Positions 1 through 9,163 of a DNA stretch of 64,000 bases are shown one piece after another. The translations under genes and the position numbers were made by a program. Source of the DNA: Lentisphaeria bacterium. Its GTDB lineage: Bacteria; Verrucomicrobiota; Lentisphaeria; Victivallales; Victivallaceae. The first letter of the stretch is position 1; each line of letters opens with the position of its first letter. Under the pieces are notes generated by a model, which was not told where the DNA came from, searched no databases, and was given only the letters and a program-made list of their open reading frames with translations. The DNA lies in contig JAFWBQ010000092.1 of the NCBI GenBank assembly GCA_017507125.1, positions 1 to 64,000 of the forward strand. Direction: 5' to 3'.

Positions 1-951
1 CGTCAGGATGCTGTGGACCGCTTCGGTTGTCAGGTCTATGAGAGCTTTGAGGAAATGATTGAGAAGGGCGGTTTCGATCTGCTGATCAACGCAACCCCCA
101 GCCGCTTCCATGTTGCCTGCTCCAAGCTCGGTCTTTCCAAAGGCTTCAACGTCATCAGCGAAAAACCCAGCGCCCCCAATGTGGCTGAATTCGATATGCT
201 GGTTGCTCTGGCTGAACAGAACAACTGCCTTTTCATGCCCTATCAGAACAGCCGTTTCTACCCCTTCTTCACCAAGATCCGCGAAATCATCGCTTCCGGT
301 GTTCTGGGCAAAATCGTCTGCATCCGTTCCAACTGGAGCAACTTCGCCCGCCGCTGGGACTGGCAGACCCGTCAGGATCAGCTCGCCGGCAACCTTTACA
401 ACACCGGTCCGCACCCCGTTGACCAGGCCATCGTTCTTTTCGGCGAAGGTATGCCTCAGGTCTTCTGCCGCATGGCTGCTCTGCACCATGGTCTGGGCGG
501 CGATGCCAACAACTTCTGTACCGTCAGCCTCTACGGTGAAGGACATCCTCTGGTCGAAGTCCAGATCAGCTCCTTCCAGGCTTATCCCCAGGGCGAGATG
601 TATAACATCCAGGCTGAATACGGCGGTCTGACCGGCGGTCCCAACGGACTCAAATGGAAATACTTTGATCCCGCCAAGGCTCCCAAACAGGAGTTCTGGA
701 AACCCTGGAGTCAGGATCGTAAGTACTGCTCCGAGAAACTGGACTGGATCGAAGAAGAGTGGACCTTTGACAACAGCGAATCCAACTCCAGCGGATTCAA
801 GGGACTTTCTGCCGCCATCTATGACAATTACTACAATGTGATCGTCAATGGCGCTCCCCGCGAGATCACTCTGGATCAGGTCCGCCGTCAGGTCTATGTC
901 ATGGAAGAAGCTCACCGGCAGAACCCCCTTGCCAGGACTGTTCTTCCCTGA
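1..951 (+). CDS. Gfo/Idh/MocA family oxidoreductase, 5' end missing
   Basis: The frame is open from base 1, so the start lies before the window and the nucleotide-binding GxGxxG turn is missing. What remains has the family EKP motif (EKPSAPN, about residue 50 of the visible part) and the C-terminal alpha/beta domain. Members are NAD(P)-dependent dehydrogenases acting mostly on sugars or cyclitols; the substrate cannot be read here. Codon use is strongly biased to a narrow C-ending set (AAC, TTC, CCC, CTG), more than in most neighbours, suggesting high expression. A terminator follows, so it ends a transcription unit. The family is sure, the substrate unknown. Confidence 0.9.
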   Translation, partial: RQDAVDRFGCQVYESFEEMIEKGGFDLLINATPSRFHVACSKLGLSKGFNVISEKPSAPNVAEFDMLVALAEQNNCLFMPYQNSRFYPFFTKIREIIASGVLGKIVCIRSNWSNFARRWDWQTRQDQLAGNLYNTGPHPVDQAIVLFGEGMPQVFCRMAALHHGLGGDANNFCTVSLYGEGHPLVEVQISSFQAYPQGEMYNIQAEYGGLTGGPNGLKWKYFDPAKAPKQEFWKPWSQDRKYCSEKLDWIEEEWTFDNSESNSSGFKGLSAAIYDNYYNVIVNGAPREITLDQVRRQVYVMEEAHRQNPLARTVLP

Positions 952-1001
952 TCGGTCTGAATACTCCCCGGGAAAGACTTTTTCCCGGTGAAGTTTTGAT
1001 C

Positions 1002-1050
1002 AAACTGCGTTCCACAAGTTGTCGTTGACTTGTGCGAGCGCAGTTTTTTT
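1002..1050 (+). terminator. Rho-independent terminator after the oxidoreductase
   Basis: The outer stem AAACTGCG (1002-1009) pairs with CGCAGTTT (1039-1046). An inner stem pairs CCACAAGT/ACTTGTG around 1012-1034. A run of seven T at 1044-1050 follows. A smaller hairpin, CCGGGAAA/TTTCCCGG at 968-988, sits just upstream and may add to termination. Confidence 0.85.
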
Positions 1051-1125
1051 GTCTCCATCTCCGGGAAAAAAGGGAAAAACGACTGCTTTTATTCTGGAAA
1101 GTTTTGTTTTTGAATTAATTAGGAC

Positions 1126-1153
1126 TTGCAAATTATTTGATTTGTGTTATATT
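1126..1153 (+). promoter_or_regulatory. Promoter of the MarR-RND operon, with candidate operator
   Basis: The -35 TTGCAA (1126-1131), a 16-base spacer and the -10 TATATT (1148-1153, inside TTATATTATAA) form a good sigma-70-type promoter. The spacer overlaps an 11-bp palindrome CAAAT-T-ATTTG (1129-1139), which could be the binding site of the MarR protein encoded just downstream. The promoter is seen; the operator role is inferred. Confidence 0.7.
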
Positions 1154-1205
1154 ATAAGAATGTATTGTGTTTTTGGATCGATTCGGATAAAAAAGGAATA
1201 TTGCC

Positions 1206-1649
1206 ATGAGTGAAGAGTTCAACTGGCGTCACTTTTTCGGTTCCATAGACCGCTTTCGTGAACGCATGATCTGCCAGTATCCCTTCAAGTTTGATGTGGA
1301 TATTTTTTCTCTGACCATGAGTCAGCAGCGCCTGCTGCGGGAACTTGCTTTGCAGACAGGGCCGGAGTCAGAGGGTGTATCTTTGAAACATCTTGCCGAT
1401 GAACTCAATCTTTCATCAAGTGCCGTATCGGTCATGGTGGAAATGCTTGTTCAGAAAAAGGTTCTTGAACGGAAGAGTTCTGAAGTTGACCGCAGACAGG
1501 TTCTGATCCGTCTTTCGGATGCCGCGTGGGAGTCTGTGGCTGTCTACGATGCAGCCTGCCGTGACTTTTTCAACGGATTTTCTGAGGAGGAATTGGCTTT
1601 GTTCCGGAAAATTACGGTGCGCCTCGGCAGCACTGATAAAAATAAATGA
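1206..1649 (+). CDS. MarR family transcriptional regulator
   Basis: A 147-aa winged-helix protein. The core reads SLKHLADELNLSSSAVSVMV for the recognition region, followed by a wing with ERKSSEVDRRQ, where DRR is the usual MarR signature (about residues 60-100). MarR proteins are dimeric repressors released by small phenolic or drug-like ligands. It is the first gene of a run into a periplasmic adaptor (45 bases later) and an RND permease, so it most likely controls that pump and itself through the palindrome in its promoter. Length is normal for the family. The ligand is not known. Confidence 0.9.
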   Translation: MSEEFNWRHFFGSIDRFRERMICQYPFKFDVDIFSLTMSQQRLLRELALQTGPESEGVSLKHLADELNLSSSAVSVMVEMLVQKKVLERKSSEVDRRQVLIRLSDAAWESVAVYDAACRDFFNGFSEEELALFRKITVRLGSTDKNK

Positions 1650-1693
1650 CTTTGATGCAGAATTTTAAACCCATAAAAAGGAGAATGATAAAA

Positions 1694-2818
1694 ATGAAAA
1701 AATCACTAATCATCACAGGCCTTTTCGCAACAGCTGTCATGCTGTGCGGAGCTGAAGCCAAAAACAAAAGCAAAGCTCCGGCTGCTCCGCAGATGCCGGT
1801 CCCCACAGTGCTGGCTGATACTGTTGTGGTCAGAACCAACAATGAGACCAAAAAGTACATTGGTATGCTCAAAGCTCATCTGGACGCAACGCTGGTTGCC
1901 AAAGTCTCCGGAACAATCGATGCCCAGCCTGTCGCTCACGGAAGTTTTGTCAAGAAAGGTGAGATGATCCTTCATATCGATGACATCGTTTATCAGGCTC
2001 AGGTCAAGTCAGCCAAAGCCATGATTGCTCAGACAGAGGCTGAACTTAAATTTACAAAGAAAAACTTTGAGCGCCAGAAGCAGCTCTACAAACAGAAAGC
2101 CACCTCGGAAACCACTTATGAAGAGGCGCAGAAAAACTATCTTACCACTCTTGCCCGGCTGAATAATTACAAAGCTCAACTCATTCTTGCTGAAGACAGT
2201 CTCCGCGATACCCGGGTGTGCGCCCCCTTTGACGGACGGATCGGTAAAGTGATCCTCAGCCCCGGAAACCACGTTTCCCCCGGCAAGGAGCTTGTGCGTC
2301 TGGTGACGATCTCCCCTGTGAATGTGGATTTTTCCATCAGTTCCCGTGACTTCCTTGAAATGTTCGGCAGCATGGATGCCCTGAAAGCCAAAGGCAAAGC
2401 CTATATTGAACTTGCCGACGGCTCCAAATATCCCGGCGACGGACGCATCATCTTCATGAGCAACAGTGTTGATACCAACACCGATACCATTGAGATCCGT
2501 GCCAGCTTTGACAACCCCAAAGGCAAATTGATCCCCGGCGGTCTGGTGACTGTCCGTCTGGGACTGCGTACTCCTCCCCGGATGCCTTCCGTTCCCGTCT
2601 CTGCCGTTCTGAACAGCAAACAGGGCTCTTTTGTCTATGTGATCGGCAAAGACAAAAGAGCCATCCGCCGCGCTGTTACTCCCGGTCCTGTGGTGGGCAA
2701 TTATCAGTTTATCGCCAAAGGCCTCAAGGCAGGTGAATCTGTTGTTTCCGGCGGAAGCAACAAAGTGTTCCCCGGTATGCCTGTGAATCCGGTCTTTGAG
2801 AAAAAGGCGGAAAGGTGA
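1694..2818 (+). CDS. RND efflux periplasmic adaptor (HlyD/AcrA-type)
   Basis: Membrane fusion protein of 374 aa that links an RND permease to an outer-membrane channel. The start at 1694 is chosen because AAGGAG ends 10 bases before it, and it gives an N-terminal signal sequence MKKSLIITGLFATAVMLCGA; an upstream in-frame ATG at 1646 lacks these. The order is signal peptide, lipoyl/barrel-sandwich half, a coiled-coil hairpin (about residues 95-165, rich in K/E/Q/A), the second lipoyl half (VCAPFDGRIGKV), then beta-barrel and membrane-proximal domains. It lies 9 bases before the permease. No TolC-type gene is present in this operon. Confidence 0.92.
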   Translation: MKKSLIITGLFATAVMLCGAEAKNKSKAPAAPQMPVPTVLADTVVVRTNNETKKYIGMLKAHLDATLVAKVSGTIDAQPVAHGSFVKKGEMILHIDDIVYQAQVKSAKAMIAQTEAELKFTKKNFERQKQLYKQKATSETTYEEAQKNYLTTLARLNNYKAQLILAEDSLRDTRVCAPFDGRIGKVILSPGNHVSPGKELVRLVTISPVNVDFSISSRDFLEMFGSMDALKAKGKAYIELADGSKYPGDGRIIFMSNSVDTNTDTIEIRASFDNPKGKLIPGGLVTVRLGLRTPPRMPSVPVSAVLNSKQGSFVYVIGKDKRAIRRAVTPGPVVGNYQFIAKGLKAGESVVSGGSNKVFPGMPVNPVFEKKAER

Positions 2819-2827
2819 TGGAGCAAG

Positions 2828-5800
2828 ATGATCTCCCAGGTATTTATTGATCGCCCCCGTCTGGCAATCGTCATCTCTGTGGTGACAGTGCTGCTGGGCG
2901 GACTCTGTCTTTTGAAGGCGCCTGTTGCGGAATATCCGGAAATCGCGCCTCCTTCACTGGTGGTTCTGGCGAACTACACCGGTGCCGGTGCTGAAGAAGT
3001 CGCCGACACCGTCGCAACTGTTATTGAAGAGCAGATGAACGGTTTGGAAGATCTGCTCTACTTTTCATCCACATCAAGCGATGCCGGACTTTATATTCTG
3101 AGCATTACTTTCAAATCCGGTACGGACACCGATATTGCATTGGTGAACGTGCAGAATGCTGTGAGCCGGGCAGAACCTCTCTTGCCGCAGATCGTCAAAG
3201 ACAACGGTGTGAAGTACTTCAAGCGCTCCAGCGATATTCTGGCGCTTTACAACTTTTCAACCGACGGCAGCGAGTTGAATCAGGTGCAGCTTTCCAACTA
3301 CATCCGCACCAACATCCGGGATCCCCTGGCGCGTGTTGACGGTGTCAGTGAAGTCAGCATCATGGGTGAGCGTAACTACTCCATGCGTATCTGGGTCGAT
3401 CCCGTCAAACTTTCTGCCCTCAATATCACCCCTGAAGATGTGGCAAATGCGGTCCGTTCACAGAACCAGCAGGCTGCTGCGGGTGCTGTGGGAACTGAGT
3501 TCAGCCATGACTCCATGCAGCTCAAAGTCAATACTCTTGGTCGTTTGAAGACGGTTGAAGAGTTCGGCAACATTGTTGTCCGCGCCGGAAACGCCGGAAG
3601 ACTTGTCAAACTCAAAGACATCGCCCGTATCGAGCTGGGTTCCGAGCAGTATTCAAACTCCAGTGCCTACAACGGCGAAGAGAGTGTTGCTCTCATGATT
3701 TACCGCAACGATGACTCCAACGCCATTGAGGTTGTGGACCGGGTCAATGCTCTTTTGAAAGATCTTTCCAAAACCTTCCCCAAGGGTATCAGCTACACCA
3801 TTGCCTACGACCCCACAAAGTATATCCGTATCTCTCTTGAAGAGATCGCCATGACTCTGCTCATGACTCTGATCCTTGTGGTGGTCATCACTTACATCTT
3901 CCTGCAGGATTGGCGTGCAACTCTGATTCCCACGATTACGATCCCTGTAAGTTTGATCGGTACATTCATCTTCCTGATCCCTCTTGGTTTTTCCATCAAC
4001 CTTCTGACCATGTTCGCATTGATCCTTGTGATCGGTTCACTTGTGGACGACGCCATTGTGGTGACTGAAAATACCATGAGTATCATGGAAAAAGAGGGGC
4101 TCGGTCCCAAGGAAGCTGCCTCCAAGAGTATGCAGCAGATCACAGGCGCAGTTATCGCCACGACTCTGGTGATCGTTGCCATTTATGCTCCTGTCGGTTT
4201 TTACGGAGGAATGGTGGGAACCATCTATGTGCAGTTCGCTGTGACCATGTGTATTGCACTGTGTCTCTCAACAGTCAATGCTCTGACCCTGAGTCCTGCT
4301 CTCTGCTCAATTCTGCTGCGTAAACCCAAACCGACCCGCAATCCTCTCTTCAAGGGATTCAACTTCTGTCTCAACAAGAGCTGCGGATGGTATCTGAAGG
4401 TGTCCGGATTCCTGATCCGTTACATCGTCATCACGATCATTCTTTTCGGAGGCGTTCTTGCTCTCAACTACTTCTTCTACAACCGTATCCCCGGTTCATT
4501 CATCCCCAACGAGGATAAAGGTGCTTTGATGGGCTCTGTGGAGCTGCCTCCCGGTGCCGCATTGACCCGTACCGGCGAGACCCAGAGCGAAGTGCTCCGG
4601 AAGGTCTCAAAGATCCCCGGCGTCAAGGATATCATTACCGTCAGCGGATTCAGTTTTACCGGCGGTACCGGTGAAAACGTGGGTATGGCGATCTTTGTCC
4701 TTGAGGACTGGGATAAACGTACGACCAAAGAAACTGAAGCTGATGAGATCATGAAAAAGATCCAGGGGCAGATGGCAACGATCCCCACCGGCAGTGTGCA
4801 GGTCTTCCAGCCCCCGGCGATCATGGGACTGGGTGTTACCGGCGGTATCAGCTTCATGCTCCAGTGTACCGGTAAACAGACGCCTCAGGATCTTGAAGTT
4901 GCGATCCGCAACATTGTGGCAGACATCCGTTCTTTCCCCGGAGTCCGGGTGGCTTTCTGCAGCTATGACGCTTCAACGCCTCAGCTTTTCGTTGATATTG
5001 ACCGCGATAAAGCTGAAGCCATGGGGGTTCCCGTCAGCCGTATCTTCTCTGTCCTTCAGGGTAATATCGCCTCCTCTTATCTGAATGACTTCAACTTGCA
5101 GGGATACTCCTTCAAGGTGAAACTTCAGGCCGAGGGCAGAGATCGTGAAACCGTCAATACGCTTAATGCTCTGATGGTCAAAAACAACGAGGGCAAAATG
5201 GTGCCTTTGAGCTCTTTCGCCACTTTGCGTTACAATGTGGGCCCCCGCCTTGTGACCCGTTTCAATCAGTATATGTCGGCTCAGGTCAATGTGATCCTGG
5301 TGCCCGGAACACCTTCATCCTCCGTCATGGGACTGGTTGAAAAGGCTGTTTCTGAGAAACTCGGCCGTGATTACTCTGTTGAGTGGATCGATATGGCGCG
5401 TCAGGAACGGGATAATGAAGGACGTATTCTTCTTCTGCTGCTTTTCGCAACGGTTTTCGGATACCTCTTCCTGGTCGGTCAGTACGAGAGCTGGACTATT
5501 CCGCTGCCTGTTATGCTGACCATCTCCTTTGCAACTCTGGGCGGTCTGATGGGACTCAAATACATTGTTCCCATCGGGAAGTTCTTCGGTATCGAGTACA
5601 TGAATATGGACTTGAGTATTTACGCTCAGTTGGGATTGGTGATGCTGATCGGTCTTTCAAGCAAAAACGCCATTCTTATGGTTGAGTTTTCCAAGCAGGC
5701 GCGTGAAGAGGGACTTTCCATCAAAGATGCCGCTCAGGAAGGCTTCAAACAGCGTTACCGCGCTGTGTTGATGACGGCGTGGAGTTTCGTGATCGGTGTG

Positions 5801-5977
5801 TTCCCCATGGTTATTGCCACTGGTGCCGGTTCTGCCAGCCGTCGTGCCATCGGAGTAACCACCTTCTACGGAATGCTTCTGGCGACCCTTATCGGTATTG
5901 TCTTCATTCCGCCGTTGTTTGTGATCTTCCAGACCATCGGTGAAAAGATCATGGGCGGAGTCCAGAAACGCCGATAA
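2828..5977 (+). CDS. RND multidrug efflux permease (AcrB/HAE1 family)
   Basis: Inner-membrane proton/drug antiporter of 1049 aa, full length for AcrB-like proteins. It opens with MISQVFIDRP, the usual first helix. The TM4 proton-relay pair is intact, LVDDAIVV with D407 and D408 (matching AcrB numbering exactly), and TM10 has the partner lysine in GLSSKNAIL (K946). Two large periplasmic loops follow TM1 and TM7. It forms a trimer with the adaptor encoded just upstream. The substrate cannot be inferred. It contrasts with the second permease in this window, which lacks these residues. Confidence 0.95.
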   Translation: MISQVFIDRPRLAIVISVVTVLLGGLCLLKAPVAEYPEIAPPSLVVLANYTGAGAEEVADTVATVIEEQMNGLEDLLYFSSTSSDAGLYILSITFKSGTDTDIALVNVQNAVSRAEPLLPQIVKDNGVKYFKRSSDILALYNFSTDGSELNQVQLSNYIRTNIRDPLARVDGVSEVSIMGERNYSMRIWVDPVKLSALNITPEDVANAVRSQNQQAAAGAVGTEFSHDSMQLKVNTLGRLKTVEEFGNIVVRAGNAGRLVKLKDIARIELGSEQYSNSSAYNGEESVALMIYRNDDSNAIEVVDRVNALLKDLSKTFPKGISYTIAYDPTKYIRISLEEIAMTLLMTLILVVVITYIFLQDWRATLIPTITIPVSLIGTFIFLIPLGFSINLLTMFALILVIGSLVDDAIVVTENTMSIMEKEGLGPKEAASKSMQQITGAVIATTLVIVAIYAPVGFYGGMVGTIYVQFAVTMCIALCLSTVNALTLSPALCSILLRKPKPTRNPLFKGFNFCLNKSCGWYLKVSGFLIRYIVITIILFGGVLALNYFFYNRIPGSFIPNEDKGALMGSVELPPGAALTRTGETQSEVLRKVSKIPGVKDIITVSGFSFTGGTGENVGMAIFVLEDWDKRTTKETEADEIMKKIQGQMATIPTGSVQVFQPPAIMGLGVTGGISFMLQCTGKQTPQDLEVAIRNIVADIRSFPGVRVAFCSYDASTPQLFVDIDRDKAEAMGVPVSRIFSVLQGNIASSYLNDFNLQGYSFKVKLQAEGRDRETVNTLNALMVKNNEGKMVPLSSFATLRYNVGPRLVTRFNQYMSAQVNVILVPGTPSSSVMGLVEKAVSEKLGRDYSVEWIDMARQERDNEGRILLLLLFATVFGYLFLVGQYESWTIPLPVMLTISFATLGGLMGLKYIVPIGKFFGIEYMNMDLSIYAQLGLVMLIGLSSKNAILMVEFSKQAREEGLSIKDAAQEGFKQRYRAVLMTAWSFVIGVFPMVIATGAGSASRRAIGVTTFYGMLLATLIGIVFIPPLFVIFQTIGEKIMGGVQKRR

Positions 5978-5989
5978 AAACTGCTGCTG

Positions 5990-6021
5990 CTGCCGGAAAA
6001 TTTTTCCGGCAGTTTTTTTTT
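5990..6021 (+). terminator. Rho-independent terminator of the first RND operon
   Basis: CTGCCGGAAAA pairs with the following TTTTCCGGCAG (5990-6012), and nine T follow (6013-6021). It sits 12 bases after the permease stop codon. Confidence 0.9.
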
Positions 6022-6051
6022 GCCTTGGGGGAAAGAACGGGAGGAGTTTTT

Positions 6052-6378
6052 TCAGAAAAGATGGGGGAAATACTGTTTTGCTATGGAACGTGCCCCTCCA
6101 ATGATCATAGCGCCGCCGATGATCCAGGGAGAGTTGAAAAAGAACATGAGAAAAGAGTGATCCTGCCGGTTTTGGATGGTGTTTTCAAGACCTGTGAATT
6201 TTTCAAAAGAGGTCGTGTTGAATTTTACAGCAAGAAAGATCCCCAGAGACAGCAGCACTGCGCCCAGGCAGATCAGGATGACAGCTCCCTGCAGGTGATG
6301 CTTTCGGCTTTCCGGATTCAGCTTTTCAGGCGTTGCCCACGCCCATTTATCTTTACTGTTCTTATATTTTCTTTTCAT
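6052..6378 (-). CDS. Small two-helix membrane protein, unknown function
   Basis: A 108-aa protein with a basic, hydrophilic N-terminus, then two hydrophobic segments: about residues 31-51 (GAVILICLGAVLLSLGIFLAV) and about 82-97 (SPWIIGGAMIIGGARS). I do not recognise a family. It is supported as a real gene by a near-consensus promoter (TTGACA, 17 bases, TATATT) that places the expected transcription start at or within a base or two of the ATG, with no Shine-Dalgarno. It is convergent with the RND operon and divergent from the alpha-galactosidase gene. An open frame on the opposite strand over the same DNA has no such support. Confidence 0.7.
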   Translation of the reverse strand: MKRKYKNSKDKWAWATPEKLNPESRKHHLQGAVILICLGAVLLSLGIFLAVKFNTTSFEKFTGLENTIQNRQDHSFLMFFFNSPWIIGGAMIIGGARSIAKQYFPHLF

Positions 6379-6386
6379 AATGGCTT

Positions 6387-6415
6387 AATATAACATCAAA
6401 GAGCCGGAATGTCAA
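6387..6415 (-). promoter_or_regulatory. Promoter giving a probably leaderless mRNA
   Basis: Read on the minus strand: TTGACA (6415-6410), a 17-base spacer, TATATT (6392-6387), then 8 bases to the ATG at 6378. Transcription should start at or next to the start codon. Confidence 0.75.
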
Positions 6416-6434
6416 GAAAAAACAAATTCCTCCC

Positions 6435-6462
6435 TTGAAAAGGAAAAAGCAGAGAGTATATT
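6435..6462 (+). promoter_or_regulatory. Promoter of the alpha-galactosidase gene
   Basis: TTGAAA (6435-6440), 16 bases, TATATT (6457-6462, in TATATTAT). Because the promoter lies here, an upstream in-frame ATG at 6435 cannot be the start; translation begins at 6492. Confidence 0.75.
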
Positions 6463-6491
6463 ATCACAAGCACAATTTTACGGAGAATATA

Positions 6492-8339
6492 ATGAAAAAA
6501 CTCAATCCATTTGCCGGTCTTCGCGCCGGATGGTTGGACCTGTCCGGAGCTGTTTCTGAAATCAGCGCAGATGGACTGAGCCGCTCTCTTGCATGGGTTC
6601 TGAATGATGACGGAACTTTTGGTGCTGATGATGAAACGGCACTTTTTACCCTGGCTGTTGAAAAACTTTCCTTCGGAGCTCGTATCAGATGCACCGCAGA
6701 GTGGAAGAAAAATGTGCCGGAGCACCTCATCTTTACCCTTGTGACTTTCCCTGCCTTTCCGGCTGACCACGCCTTCTTTTGCGGTGAACGCATGGGAAAG
6801 GCCCAAACTGCCGTGCTGCCTGTGAAAAAGAGCCGGGATTTTCAGGGACGCCATTATGCCGCTCTGACCCGGGGAAAAGAGACACTCCTTATGACATCCC
6901 CCCTCAATCAGAAGTTTGACAATTTTTTCCGGGGAAAAAGCGTCGGTGGATTGATGTTGAAATGGCGCTGTGATTTTGAGTTTCATCATAATGATCTGAG
7001 TGGAAAAACAGAGTTTGATCCAGTGACCATTGAATGCGGCAACGGCATCCGGATGCTGGAGCAGTATGGTGATGACAATTGTGAAGTCAAAAAAGATTTT
7101 TCCAAACAGCCGGAGTGCGGCTGGAACTCCTGGGATTACTACCGGTGGACCATCTCTGAAGAAGAGGTGCTGCAAAACGCCGCCTTTATCGCCGCTGATC
7201 CGGTGCTGAAACACTATGTCAAACGTATTATTGTGGATGACGGTTGGCAGTATTGTTACGGCGAATGGGATGCCAATTCACTTTTCCCGGGCGGAATGAA
7301 ATTTCTGGCCGATGAACTGCACAAAATGGGGTTCAAACCGGGGCTCTGGTTCGCTCCCGCCATCGTTGAACCTCACTGCCGGATCGCTCAATGGGATTAT
7401 GACATGCTTGCATGTTCCGAGGGCGGACAGCCCTGTCTTGCCTATCACTGTATGGAGCGTCACGGATTTGTCCTTGACCCGACACTCCCCAAAACGCAAA
7501 AGCATCTGGAACAGCTCTTTGACCGTTATGCCGGAATGGGATACGAATACTTCAAACTGGACTTTCTTGGCGCTGTGATGTCAGCAAAACGTTTTGCTGA
7601 CCGTACTGTACCCCGCTGCCAGGTGCTGAGAAAATTGATGGAGGCTGTCTGCAAAGGTGTTGCGGGCAGGGCGGAAATTCTGGGGTGTAACTACCATTTT
7701 TACAACGGCAACAGCTTTGTTGATTCGGTGCGCGTAGGGGGGGATATCCACTCCCACTGGAGAAGTATCAAAGCCAACACCGTTTCGGTTGCGGGAATGT
7801 TCTGGGCTAATAAAAAATTGTGGATCAATGATCCGGACTTTTCTCTCTGCCGCGGTCTTGAAACTTCAAACGATCCTGATCTTCAGCGCCTGAAACCCTG
7901 TCTGGTTTCCTGTGCTCCCCATGATGAATACAATGAGGGATTGGAGTTCAATCTTGCCTCAACGTGCCTTGAAGAGCAGAAAGTTCTGCTCTCTCTTGAT
8001 CTTATGGCGGGCGGTGCCGTCAACTTGTCGGATAAAATGTCTCTGCTCAATGAAAAAGGAATTGAGCTTGCCCGTAAGGTCGTTGCCGCTGAGTCCGGCT
8101 CTGCCGGCAGACCCCTTGATATTTTTGAAAGAGAATTGCCGGTTTACTGGCATCAGTCCCTGAAAAAAGGGGGCAGGTTCCTGGTTGTCAACTGGGAAGA
8201 TGTGCCTCAGGAAATAAGGGTTGATTGGAGTATTGCCGGAAATCCCGTTGAAGTAAAGGATTTCTGGAACGGAAAAATTGAAAAATGTGTCAGTTCTGTG
8301 ATGCTTGATCCTCACAGCTGCAAACTTTGGGAGTATTGA
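6492..8339 (+). CDS. Alpha-galactosidase-like glycoside hydrolase (GH36 / clan GH-D)
   Basis: A 615-aa cytoplasmic-looking enzyme with no signal peptide. A beta-sandwich N-terminal part is followed by a (beta/alpha)8 barrel with WNSWDYY (about residue 210) and IIVDDGWQ (about 245). KLDF carries the expected nucleophile D357, and VGGD the likely acid/base D418. A small C-terminal beta domain closes the chain. The clan hydrolyses alpha-1,6-galactosides; raffinose-synthase-like activity is an alternative. The start at 6492 follows a weak ribosome site (CGGAGA) and the promoter 30 bases upstream. The metallo-hydrolase gene follows after 4 bases and is probably cotranscribed. Confidence 0.85.
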   Translation: MKKLNPFAGLRAGWLDLSGAVSEISADGLSRSLAWVLNDDGTFGADDETALFTLAVEKLSFGARIRCTAEWKKNVPEHLIFTLVTFPAFPADHAFFCGERMGKAQTAVLPVKKSRDFQGRHYAALTRGKETLLMTSPLNQKFDNFFRGKSVGGLMLKWRCDFEFHHNDLSGKTEFDPVTIECGNGIRMLEQYGDDNCEVKKDFSKQPECGWNSWDYYRWTISEEEVLQNAAFIAADPVLKHYVKRIIVDDGWQYCYGEWDANSLFPGGMKFLADELHKMGFKPGLWFAPAIVEPHCRIAQWDYDMLACSEGGQPCLAYHCMERHGFVLDPTLPKTQKHLEQLFDRYAGMGYEYFKLDFLGAVMSAKRFADRTVPRCQVLRKLMEAVCKGVAGRAEILGCNYHFYNGNSFVDSVRVGGDIHSHWRSIKANTVSVAGMFWANKKLWINDPDFSLCRGLETSNDPDLQRLKPCLVSCAPHDEYNEGLEFNLASTCLEEQKVLLSLDLMAGGAVNLSDKMSLLNEKGIELARKVVAAESGSAGRPLDIFERELPVYWHQSLKKGGRFLVVNWEDVPQEIRVDWSIAGNPVEVKDFWNGKIEKCVSSVMLDPHSCKLWEY

Positions 8340-8343
8340 AAAA

Positions 8344-9159
8344 ATGACAAAATTACTTATTTGCGGCAGCGCTGCCGCTGAAGCTGTTCCCGGTGTTTTC
8401 TGTACCTGTCCTCTCTGCCTCAAAGCCCTTGAAGAGGGCGGCAAAGATATCCGCAGCCGTACCGCGTATCAATTGGGAGAGTCCATCCGGATCGATCTTG
8501 GCCCGGATCTTTTTTATCACATGGTGAAATTCGGCTTGCGTCTGGATAAACTCCGGGAGCTTGTCATCACCCATAATCACAGAGATCACTTTTATCCCGA
8601 TGAACTTGCCAACCGGAGACAGGGAATGTCCAAAGTTCCGGAGGGGGCCGTGTTGCGGGTCATCGGTTCCCCGATCGTGGTGGAACAGGTGAAAAACACC
8701 ACAGATCCGGAAAAAAGCCTTCTCAAGTTTGAGAGTGTCGAACACGGTTCAAAAGTGATGCTCCACGGCGATGTTGAGCTGACTGCATTTCAGGCCAATC
8801 ACGGAGCACCGGAATCACTCTTTTACGCTTTCCGGACAAAAGAGTACTCTCTGCTCATCGCCAACGATACCGGATGGTTCCCGGATCAAAGCTGGGATCT
8901 GCTGAAAAACTTTGCCTTTGACGCAGTGATCCTTGACTGCTGTTATATGCACTGGGATCAGCGGCACGGTCACATGGGGGGCGACAGCTTTATTGCCTGT
9001 CTTGAGGAACTTCGCAAACAGGGATCTCTCAAAGAAAATGCACTCCTTGTTGCCAACCACTTCTCTCACAATCCGAACCTGAGCCACGAGGAACTTTGCA
9101 GCTGGCTGACCCCGCGCGGGATCGAAGTCGGTTTTGACGGTATGGAAATTGAACTGTAA
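8344..9159 (+). CDS. Metallo-beta-lactamase fold hydrolase (PhnP-like)
   Basis: A 271-aa protein with the MBL metal motif THNHRDH (about residues 77-83), later conserved metal-site segments (NHGAPES, ANDTGW) and a C-terminal ANHFSHN. The N-terminus carries C20-x-C22-x2-C25 (CTCPLC), the structural zinc motif seen in PhnP, a phosphodiesterase of the phosphonate pathway. No other phosphonate genes are nearby, so the substrate is open. The start ATG at 8344 directly follows the alpha-galactosidase stop; an upstream in-frame ATG lies inside that gene. Confidence 0.82.
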   Translation: MTKLLICGSAAAEAVPGVFCTCPLCLKALEEGGKDIRSRTAYQLGESIRIDLGPDLFYHMVKFGLRLDKLRELVITHNHRDHFYPDELANRRQGMSKVPEGAVLRVIGSPIVVEQVKNTTDPEKSLLKFESVEHGSKVMLHGDVELTAFQANHGAPESLFYAFRTKEYSLLIANDTGWFPDQSWDLLKNFAFDAVILDCCYMHWDQRHGHMGGDSFIACLEELRKQGSLKENALLVANHFSHNPNLSHEELCSWLTPRGIEVGFDGMEIEL

Positions 9160-9163
9160 AGAG

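Noticed and set aside
1019-1213. 64-aa open frame between the terminator and the MarR gene
   Set aside because: It starts inside the terminator hairpin, runs through the promoter, has no ribosome site and no family resemblance.
6025-6393. 122-aa frame on + strand over the small membrane protein gene
   Set aside because: The minus strand has a near-consensus promoter and a two-helix membrane protein; the plus frame has no promoter or domain and crosses into that promoter.
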